Below are positions 58,954 to 64,000 of a stretch of 64,000 nt of DNA, piece by piece. A program made the position numbers and the translations under genes. The notes beneath the pieces were generated by a model. It ran no database searches, was not told where the DNA came from, and worked only from the letters and a program-made list of their open reading frames with translations. Source of the stretch: Streptomyces sp. NBC_01214 (GTDB taxonomy: Bacteria; Actinomycetota; Actinomycetes; Streptomycetales; Streptomycetaceae); NCBI RefSeq assembly GCF_026340975.1, contig NZ_JAPEOS010000002.1, positions 762,501 through 826,500 of the forward strand, in the 5' to 3' direction. The number at the start of each line of letters is the position of its first letter. The stretch's first letter is position 1.

Positions 58954-59721
58954 ATGGGCAACCACGGCAGTCCCGAGGGTTCCGCTCGTCGTCGGCCCGA
59001 GGAGCAGCAGCTCGGGCCGGTGCTGAGGAGGCGGAGCCAGGTGCAGGCGGGCAGTACGACGGACCAGCGGCTGCTGGATTCGGCCGGGCCCTCCGAGTGG
59101 GTGCACACCGATCCCTGGCGGGTCCTGCGCATCCAGTCGGAGTTCATCGAGGGCTTCGGCACGCTGGCCGAGCTGCCGCCCGCGATCAGCGTGTTCGGAT
59201 CGGCCCGTACGCCGGAGGGCTCGCCCGAGTACGACGCGGGCGTGCGGATCGGCAGCGCGCTGGTCGAGGCCGGCTTCGCGGTGATCACCGGCGGCGGTCC
59301 GGGAGCGATGGAGGCGGCCAACAAGGGCGCCCGCGAGGCGAACGGCGTCTCGGTCGGCCTCGGCATCGAGCTCCCCTTCGAGCAGGGGCTCAACCAGCAC
59401 GTCGATCTCGGCCTGAACTTCCGGTACTTCTTCGTCCGCAAGACGATGTTCGTGAAGTACAGCCAGGGCTTCGTCGTCCTGCCGGGCGGCCTGGGCACGC
59501 TGGACGAGCTGTTCGAGGCGCTGACCCTGGTCCAGACCCAGAAGATCACCCGCTTCCCGATCGTGCTGTTCGGCACGGAGTACTGGAGCGGTCTGATCGA
59601 CTGGCTGCGGGGCACCGTGATCGCCCAGGGCAAGGCCTCGGAGAAGGACCTCTACCTGTTCCACGTCACCGACGACGTGGACGAGGCGATCGCACTGGTG
59701 ACGAAGGAAGTCGGCAAGTAA
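58954..59721 (+). CDS. LOG-family (TIGR00730) nucleotide phosphoribohydrolase
   Basis: 255 residues from ATG 58954 with AGGAGGGAG eight bases upstream; an in-frame start at 58909 is less likely. The Rossmann-like fold has the two LOG motifs, GGGPGAMEAANKGA near residue 113 and PGGLGTLDE near 181. LOG enzymes split cytokinin riboside monophosphate or related nucleotides to free base and ribose phosphate; the bacterial substrate is not settled. The gene corresponds in position to M. tuberculosis Rv1205, which makes cytokinins. A perfect palindromic terminator follows. Confidence 0.9.
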   Translation: MGNHGSPEGSARRRPEEQQLGPVLRRRSQVQAGSTTDQRLLDSAGPSEWVHTDPWRVLRIQSEFIEGFGTLAELPPAISVFGSARTPEGSPEYDAGVRIGSALVEAGFAVITGGGPGAMEAANKGAREANGVSVGLGIELPFEQGLNQHVDLGLNFRYFFVRKTMFVKYSQGFVVLPGGLGTLDELFEALTLVQTQKITRFPIVLFGTEYWSGLIDWLRGTVIAQGKASEKDLYLFHVTDDVDEAIALVTKEVGK

Positions 59722-59726
59722 CCCGC

Positions 59727-59754
59727 CGGGCCCGGGCCGTACGGCCCGGGCCCG
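59727..59754. terminator. Palindromic terminator after the LOG gene
   Basis: A 28-nt perfect palindrome: CGGGCCCGGGCCGT at 59727-59740 pairs with 59741-59754. The centre GTAC would be the loop. It lies five bases after the LOG gene stop, between this gene and the convergent folP-like gene, and can serve both strands. Confidence 0.85.
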
Positions 59755-59760
59755 ACCACG

Positions 59761-59968
59761 TCAGGCGAGGCCGCGACGGGCGACCGCCGGGGGCCGGTGG
59801 CCCTGGATGGACCGGACCATGCTCCTTTGGGACGCCGCTCTCGCGCGGTTCGGCGCGGGCGCCTCGCCGGCTTCGGGCGGCTGCGTCGGCCTCCGGCCGT
59901 CGGTGCCTCAGGCGAGGCCGCGGCGGGCGACCGCCGGGGGCCGGTGGCCCTGGATGGACCGGACCATG
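59761..59968. repeat. 61-bp direct repeat duplicating the folP-like 3' end
   Basis: 59761-59821 and 59908-59968 are identical at 60 of 61 positions (A versus G at 59776/59923). The second copy is the end of the folP-like gene including its stop; the first is an extra copy outside the gene. Between them lie 86 bp (59822-59907) with no recognisable feature. The two copies lie 147 bp apart, start to start, in the same orientation. The duplicate also carries the TGA. Confidence 0.92.
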
Positions 59969-60768
59969 TCCAGGATCTGCCGGGTTTCCGCGACCTCGTG
60001 GACGCGGTAGACCTGTGCGCCCAGCCAGGCGGAGACGGCCGTCGTGGCCAAGGTGCCCAGCAGGCGTTCCTTGACCGGCTTGTCGAGGGTCTCGCCGACG
60101 AAGTCCTTGTTGGACAGGGAGACCAGGACCGGCCAGCCCGTCGCCGTCATCTCGTCCAGCCGGCGCGTGGCCTCCAGCGAGTGCCGGGTGTTCTTCCCGA
60201 AGTCGTGTCCCGGGTCGATCATGATCGCGTCCCGGCGGACGCCCAGCGCCGCCGCCCGCTCCGCCAGCCCCACCGTCACGCGCAGCACGTCCTCCACGAC
60301 GTCCTCGTACGCGACCCGGTGCGGCCGGGTGCGCGGCTGCGCACCGCCCGCGTGGGTGCAGACCAGGCCCGCGCCGTAGCGCGCGGCGACCTCCGCGAGC
60401 TTGTGGTCCACCCCGCCCCAGGCGTCGTTGAGGACGTCCGCCCCGGCCTCGCACACGGCCTCGCCGACCTCGTGCCGCCAGGTGTCCACGCTGATCACCA
60501 CGTCCGGGTGGCGGCGCCGGACCTCGGCCACGAAGCCGACCGTGCGCCGTGCCTCCTCGGCCGCGTCCACGTGCTCGCCCGGGCCCGCCTTTACCCCGCC
60601 GATGTCGATGATCGCGGCGCCTTCGGCGATCGCGTGCTCGACCCGGTCCAGCGCCGGCTCGTCGCGGAACGTCGCGCCCTGGTCGTAGAAGGAGTCCGGC
60701 GTCCGGTTCACGATGGCCATGATCACCGGCTCGTGGGTGTCGAACTCGCGCCTGCCCAGTCGCAGCAT
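59908..60768 (-). CDS. folP2: Dihydropteroate-synthase-like protein (FolP2 type)
   Basis: 286 residues, TIM-barrel DHPS family. The N-terminal motif is IMAIVNRTPDSFYDQG. The next loop is DIGGVKAGPGEHV where true DHPS has GGESTRPG. Near the C-terminus LSNKDFVGE replaces the canonical SRK-containing pterin/phosphate segment. Positions expected to bind the p-aminobenzoate loop and the pyrophosphate are therefore changed. In mycobacteria the orthologue in this neighbourhood (Rv1207, FolP2) does not behave as a DHPS. The product is likely a paralogue with another substrate; the main folP is expected elsewhere. Its last 20 codons are duplicated downstream as a 61-bp repeat. Confidence 0.85.
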   Translation of the reverse strand: MLRLGRREFDTHEPVIMAIVNRTPDSFYDQGATFRDEPALDRVEHAIAEGAAIIDIGGVKAGPGEHVDAAEEARRTVGFVAEVRRRHPDVVISVDTWRHEVGEAVCEAGADVLNDAWGGVDHKLAEVAARYGAGLVCTHAGGAQPRTRPHRVAYEDVVEDVLRVTVGLAERAAALGVRRDAIMIDPGHDFGKNTRHSLEATRRLDEMTATGWPVLVSLSNKDFVGETLDKPVKERLLGTLATTAVSAWLGAQVYRVHEVAETRQILDMVRSIQGHRPPAVARRGLA

Positions 60769-60850
60769 CCTGCTCTTTCCTCCTTCGGCGGCCCTCGCGC
60801 CTCGCCTGCGACCTTAACCTGGTGGCCGGAGTCTCTCAGGGGAGTTGATC

Positions 60851-61198
60851 GTGTTCTTCTTCTTGATGATCGCGCTGGTCGTGGTCGTGGCAGCGGTCAC
60901 CCTGGCGGTGATCGGCGGCGGCTCGGAGGCCGTCCTGCCGGAAGCGGAGCCGGACCGGGTCGCGGACGGGCTGCCGGAGACCCGGCCCGTCGTACGGGCC
61001 GACATCGACGCGCTGCGGCTGCCGGTCGCCCCGCGCGGCTACCGCATGGCCGAGGTGGACGACGTACTGGAACGGCTCGCGGCCGAACTGGCCGAGCGGG
61101 ACGCGCGGATCGCGCAGCTGACGGCCGCGGCGGCGCCCGCAGCGGCCCCGTCGGACGCGCCCGGGCACGTCGACCTCCGCAAGGGCGGCGAGCAGTGA
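60851..61198 (+). CDS. Small DivIVA-domain membrane protein
   Basis: 115 residues from GTG 60851, with GGGGAG about six bases before; TTG 60845 is an alternative. A membrane span covers residues 1-24 (VFFFLMIALVVVVAAVTLAVI). A DivIVA-like segment lies at about 45-80 (LRLPVAPRGYRMAEVDDVLE), followed by a short coiled coil and a flexible Ala/Pro tail. It has only the N-terminal module of DivIVA and may localise at curved membranes or interact with the polar machinery. It overlaps tag by four bases (GTGA), so they are translationally coupled. Confidence 0.8.
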   Translation: MFFFLMIALVVVVAAVTLAVIGGGSEAVLPEAEPDRVADGLPETRPVVRADIDALRLPVAPRGYRMAEVDDVLERLAAELAERDARIAQLTAAAAPAAAPSDAPGHVDLRKGGEQ

Positions 61199-61773
61199 GC
61201 GGTTCGGTGGCGGGTGCGGACGGGCTGCTGCGCTGCCCGTGGGGGCTGTCCACGCCGGACTACGTCGACTACCACGACACCGAGTGGGGCCGTGCGGTGC
61301 ACGGGGACGACGCCCTCTACGAGCGGTTGTGCCTGGAGGCGTTCCAGTCGGGGCTGTCCTGGATCACGATCCTGCGGCGGCGCGAGGGGTTCCGCAAGGC
61401 CTTCGCAGACTTCTCGATCGCGGCGGTCGCGGAGTTCGACGCACGCGACGCGGAGCGGCTGCTGGCCGACGAGGGGATCATCCGCAACCGGGCCAAGATC
61501 GAGGCGACCCTGGCCAACGCGAAGGTCCTCGCCGGGTGGGAGCCGGGCGAACTGGACACCTTGATCTGGTCCCACGCCCCCGAGGAGCCGGGACCGGCCC
61601 CGCTGACGGTCGACGAGGTCCCGGCGGTCACGCCGGAGTCCACCGCCCTGGCCAAGGCCCTGAAGAAGGCCGGCATCCGCTTCGTCGGCCCCACGACGGC
61701 CTACGCCCTGATGCAGGCCTGCGGGCTCGTCAACGACCACCTGGCCGACTGCGTCTCCCGCGACCCGGCCTGA
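61195..61773 (+). CDS. tag: DNA-3-methyladenine glycosylase I (Tag)
   Basis: 192 residues from GTG 61195 inside the DivIVA-like gene's end. The Tag zinc site is complete: Cys in LRCPWG near residue 14, His in VDYHDTEWG near 27, and His and Cys in NDHLADC near 183-187. The binding pocket includes SWITILRRREGFRKAF and GPTTAYALMQACG. It excises 3-methyladenine from alkylated DNA. The pairing with a DivIVA-like gene and a FolP2-like gene is shared with mycobacteria. Confidence 0.95.
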   Translation: MSGSVAGADGLLRCPWGLSTPDYVDYHDTEWGRAVHGDDALYERLCLEAFQSGLSWITILRRREGFRKAFADFSIAAVAEFDARDAERLLADEGIIRNRAKIEATLANAKVLAGWEPGELDTLIWSHAPEEPGPAPLTVDEVPAVTPESTALAKALKKAGIRFVGPTTAYALMQACGLVNDHLADCVSRDPA

Positions 61774-61808
61774 GTCCGGTCGGGCCGGGCCGGATCGCGG
61801 GAGGGGTC

Positions 61809-62612
61809 TCAGCGGCCCAGGTACTTCGGCGGCTGCTTCGCGAGGAAGGCCTGGACGGCGATGGCGTGGTCCTCGGAGGCCCCCGCACGGGTCTGGAGGA
61901 CGTCCTCGTGGGCCAGGGCCTCGGAGAGCGTGTGGGAGGCCCCGTAGGCCAGGGACTCCTTCAGCGCGGCGTACGCGACCGTCGGGCCGGCGGCCAGCGT
62001 GCGGGCCACCGCCTCCGCCTCGGCGTGCAGGGAGTCCGCGGGCACGAGGCGGTTGACGATGCCGAGCTCGTACGCCTCCTGGGCCTTGATCGAACGCGGG
62101 AACAGCAGCAGGTCCGAGGCGCGGGAGGCACCGATCAGGCGGGGGAGGGTCCAGGAGACCCCGGAGTCGGCGGTCAGCGCCACCCCGGCGAACGAGGTGT
62201 TGAAGGAGGCGGTGTCGGCGACGACCCGGAAGTCCGCCGCCAGCGCGAAGCCGAAGCCCGCCCCGGCCGCGACGCCGTTCACGCCGGCCACCACGGGCTT
62301 CGGCATCTCGGTGAGCGCCCGCACGATGGGGTTGTAGTGGTCGGCCACCGTGGTCATGGTCAGCGAGGTGCCGGTCTCGCGGTCCGAGGCGAGGTTCCCG
62401 ATGTGTTCCTTGAGGTCCTGGCCCACGCAGAAGGCCCGGTTGCCGGCCGCGGTGAGCAGCACGGCCCGTACGGCGGTGTCGGCGGCCGCCGCCTGGACCG
62501 CGTCGCGCAGGGCGACCTTGGCCTCGGTGTTCATCGCGTTCATCGCGTCCGGACGGTTGATCGTGATGGTCGCGAGTCCGTCGGTCACTTCGTAGAGCAC
62601 GCTGTCGGCCAT
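61809..62612 (-). CDS. Enoyl-CoA hydratase/isomerase family protein (PaaG-like)
   Basis: 267 residues from ATG 62612, with GGGGGA upstream; a longer start upstream is less likely. The crotonase oxyanion segments are FCVGQDLKE near residue 63 and VNGVAAGAGFGFALAADFRV near 110. The catalytic segment is FAGVALTADSGVSWTLPRLI near 140. Asp replaces the Glu of true hydratases, a pattern shared with PaaG-type isomerases. So it probably shifts a double bond or opens a ring in an acyl-CoA rather than hydrating. No other phenylacetate genes are nearby. An inverted repeat lies at 62645-62666. Confidence 0.88.
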   Translation of the reverse strand: MADSVLYEVTDGLATITINRPDAMNAMNTEAKVALRDAVQAAAADTAVRAVLLTAAGNRAFCVGQDLKEHIGNLASDRETGTSLTMTTVADHYNPIVRALTEMPKPVVAGVNGVAAGAGFGFALAADFRVVADTASFNTSFAGVALTADSGVSWTLPRLIGASRASDLLLFPRSIKAQEAYELGIVNRLVPADSLHAEAEAVARTLAAGPTVAYAALKESLAYGASHTLSEALAHEDVLQTRAGASEDHAIAVQAFLAKQPPKYLGR

Positions 62613-62945
62613 GGCAGGGGGTCCCCCTTCGTCGCGGGCTTGGCTACCGGTCGGTACTGTCCGGTACAAAGGTCAGCATGGCGGACCGGACGTGGCGCGC
62701 ACATGTGATGTGCGTCAAAGAAAGCCGACGCCGGTTCCCGGGTGCGGCGGCGAAGTATCGCAGGCGGATCCCCGAAATGAGTGGTTTTGGTCGAGCGCGT
62801 TGCCCAAGCGTTCCCCTGCGATGTTGGTCATCGGGTCCTGACATGCGGGATAATGGCTGGGAAGCAATGTGTTCGATGCCGGGTATTAGGCGCCTGAACG
62901 GGGCCGTCGGCTGACGATGAGCTGGTTTCAGGAAGGGGAACGAGC
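62613..62945. promoter_or_regulatory. Divergent crotonase/DUF3117 promoter region
   Basis: This 333-bp gap separates divergent genes. On the crotonase side, TACCGG (62645-62650) and CCGGTA (62661-62666) form a 22-bp inverted repeat with a ten-base spacer and further near-matching bases (TC...GTC), a likely regulator site. On the DUF3117 side, TTGGTC (62824-62829) and GATAAT (62849-62854), 19 bp apart, could be its promoter. The remaining sequence, such as 62700-62800, shows no gene. Confidence 0.55.
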
Positions 62946-63113
62946 ATGGCGGCCATGAAGCCGCGGACGGGCGACGGCCCGCTCGAGGTCACCAAGGAGG
63001 GGCGGGGCATCGTCATGCGCGTACCGCTCGAGGGCGGCGGTCGGCTTGTCGTCGAGCTGACCCCTGATGAGGCGGACGCCCTGGGTGACGCCCTGAAGAA
63101 GGTCGTCGGCTGA
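62946..63113 (+). CDS. DUF3117 small protein
   Basis: 55 residues from ATG 62946, with AGGAAGGGGAACG upstream. The sequence MAAMKPRTGDGPLEVTKEGR and the closing LTPDEADALGDALK are the complete DUF3117 family, a highly conserved small actinobacterial protein (M. tuberculosis Rv1211) of unknown function. It is soluble with no membrane span. The short length is normal. It is probably monocistronic because a long perfect hairpin follows at 63166-63201. Confidence 0.95.
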   Translation: MAAMKPRTGDGPLEVTKEGRGIVMRVPLEGGGRLVVELTPDEADALGDALKKVVG

Positions 63114-63165
63114 CCCCACGGGGACACCGACAGCACTTCCACCTTCTGCTTTTCCGCATTCTCTG

Positions 63166-63201
63166 CACTGCCCCGACCGCGATCCCGCGGCCGGGGCAGT
63201 G
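63166..63201 (+). terminator. Terminator after DUF3117
   Basis: CACTGCCCCG (63166-63175) pairs with CGGGGCAGTG (63192-63201), and CCGCG (63177-63181) with CGCGG (63186-63190) inside. It ends 42 bp before the PAP2-like start. Confidence 0.85.
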
Positions 63202-63243
63202 TTGCGTCGTCCTCCCTGGACCCGAGCCCTCCGGAGCCGCGCC

Positions 63244-63861
63244 GTGACCTTCACCCCGCCCGCGCCACCCGCCTTCGCCGACTGCACGCCCCGCCAAAAG
63301 GTCGCCCGGATCCTCTCCGACGTGCTGGCCCCGGCCCATCTGGTGGTCGCGCTGCTCCTGTTCGTCGGATGGCACGGCAGCACGGCGTGGACCGGGCTCG
63401 GCTGGGGTCTGTTCGCCGCCTGCTTCTGCGGGGTGGTCCCGATCGGGATCATCGCCCTCGGCGTCCGCCGGGGCGCGCTGACCGACCAACACGTCCGGGT
63501 GCGGCGCCAGCGGCTCGTCCCGATGGCCCTGAGCCTGCTCTCCGTCCTCGCCGGGGTCACCCTCCTGCACCTCCTGGGCGCTCCCCGGGAGGTGTTCGCG
63601 CTCGTCGTCGCGATGCTGGTGGGCCTCGTGTCCTCGCTGCTGGTCACGGTGGTCTGGCAGATATCGATCCACATGTCGGTGGCCGGCGGCGCCGTGATGA
63701 TCCTGCTGCTCGTCCTCGGCCCCCGGGTGCTCCCCGCGGTGCTGATCGCCGTCGCCGTCGCCTGGTCCCGGCTGGTGCTGAAGGCGCACACCCCGGCGCA
63801 GCTCCTCGCCGGCACGGCGCTGGGCGGTACGGCGGCCCTGACCTTCGCGCTCCTCGGCTGA
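63244..63861 (+). CDS. PAP2-like membrane protein
   Basis: 205 residues from GTG 63244; an in-frame upstream start would cross the terminator. Five or six membrane spans are visible (for example AHLVVALLLFVGWHG, then LFAACFCGVVPIGIIALG). Between spans two and three lies a basic loop with RVRRQRLVPM. Near the C-terminus SRLVLKAHTPAQLLAG resembles the last PAP2 motif, but the usual Asp after His is Gln and the KX6RP and PSGH motifs are not clear. It may be an inactive or divergent PAP2 (lipid phosphatase) protein. It converges on an O-methyltransferase tail. Confidence 0.78.
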   Translation: MTFTPPAPPAFADCTPRQKVARILSDVLAPAHLVVALLLFVGWHGSTAWTGLGWGLFAACFCGVVPIGIIALGVRRGALTDQHVRVRRQRLVPMALSLLSVLAGVTLLHLLGAPREVFALVVAMLVGLVSSLLVTVVWQISIHMSVAGGAVMILLLVLGPRVLPAVLIAVAVAWSRLVLKAHTPAQLLAGTALGGTAALTFALLG

Positions 63862-63928
63862 CCCGCGGGGCCGATCTCCCGCGGTCCGGCGGGCCTTGAT
63901 CACGCGGGCCGCGGGCGGGCCCGGGGGT

Positions 63929-64000
63929 TCAGCGGCGCACGGCGCACAGCAGCCCGTCGCCCACCGGGAGCAGCGCGGCCTCCAGTGCGGGGCTCTCGCG
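63929..64000 (-). CDS. O-methyltransferase, C-terminal 23 residues
   Basis: The last 72 bases encode 23 codons and a TGA (complement of 63929-63931) in the minus strand. The sequence ends ALLPVGDGLLCAVRR, the usual end of actinobacterial class-I O-methyltransferases (the M. tuberculosis Rv1220c type, next to sigE). The rest of the gene lies outside the window. The identification rests on the tail and on synteny alone. Confidence 0.55.
   Translation of the reverse strand, partial: RESPALEAALLPVGDGLLCAVRR

Noticed and set aside
1..64000. tRNA, rRNA, insertion sequence, prophage or biosynthetic gene cluster
   Set aside because: No cloverleaf, transposase or integrase motif, phage gene or PKS/NRPS module was seen on either strand, though a covariance-model tRNA search could not be run here.

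Overview
This window is high-GC chromosomal DNA from a Streptomyces-type actinomycete. Codon third positions are almost all G or C, GTG and TTG starts are frequent, and several genes appear to be read from leaderless transcripts. The gene set is also characteristic: mycothiol deacetylase, BldK-type oligopeptide importers, a SpoIIE-type phosphatase next to a lone HATPase, and mycobacteria-like synteny at the right end. The sequence reads as chromosome core. No phage, IS element, CRISPR array, tRNA or rRNA was seen.

Layout, left to right. (1) 1-6.0 kb: a translationally coupled run of an unknown protein tail, an SPFH-like coiled-coil protein and a DUF4407 membrane protein. An HhH/SNF2 helicase follows, behind twin 14-bp palindromes. 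(2) 5.9-8.6 kb: a PadR/membrane-protein pair under a tandem 27-bp repeat, then a divergent SMP-30/MarR pair around a perfect palindrome. (3) 8.8-16.8 kb: two tandem membrane-anchored esterase-like proteins and a trypsin-like protease, then an EamA transporter, a PEP mutase-family enzyme, a threonine-synthase-like enzyme and a DUF4190/septum-formation protein. A 15/60-bp tandem repeat lies between two of these genes. (4) 16.9-23.6 kb: a GntR regulator, a SPOR peptide, a Nudix hydrolase, an anti-sigma-type HATPase, a PAS-PAS-GAF-PP2C-HATPase protein and a HEAT-like protein. (5) 23.6-30.4 kb (minus strand): a probable operon for a small coiled-coil protein, succinate dehydrogenase/fumarate reductase cytochrome b, flavoprotein and Fe-S subunits, a TPM-domain protein and a PspA protein. 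(6) 30.7-35.3 kb: an orphan peptide-binding lipoprotein and TypA/BipA.

(7) 35.4-48.2 kb: two tandem, paralogous five-gene oligopeptide ABC importers. The first, downstream of typA, is the probable BldK system needed for aerial development. It carries a leader with an intrinsic-terminator-like hairpin. A decayed GNAT gene separates the two operons, and their second ATPase genes share a 122-bp identical block that looks like gene conversion. (8) 48.6-57.7 kb: a small membrane protein, mshB and its DUF6113 partner, a Pro/Ala-rich cell-wall-binding-like protein, an ABC-ATPase fragment cut at its Walker A motif, SirB1-like and GNAT genes, a 7Fe ferredoxin, dapC, a small exported protein and a lysozyme-fold protein. 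(9) 57.8-64 kb: dapE, a LOG-family protein, a FolP2-like protein, a DivIVA-like protein, tag, a crotonase, DUF3117, a PAP2-like protein and the tail of an O-methyltransferase. In content and order this resembles the Mycobacterium tuberculosis Rv1170-Rv1220 neighbourhood.

The genes join peptide uptake and developmental signalling (BldK), partner-switching signalling (SpoIIE/HATPase), anaerobic or alternative respiration (SDH/FRD), lysine and peptidoglycan precursor synthesis (dapC, dapE) and thiol metabolism (mshB). The main oddities are the two decayed genes, the duplicated 3' end of the folP-like gene with its altered substrate loop, the gene-conversion tract, the twin and tandem operator-like repeats, and a possible TTA (bldA-dependent) codon at the start of the lone HATPase gene.
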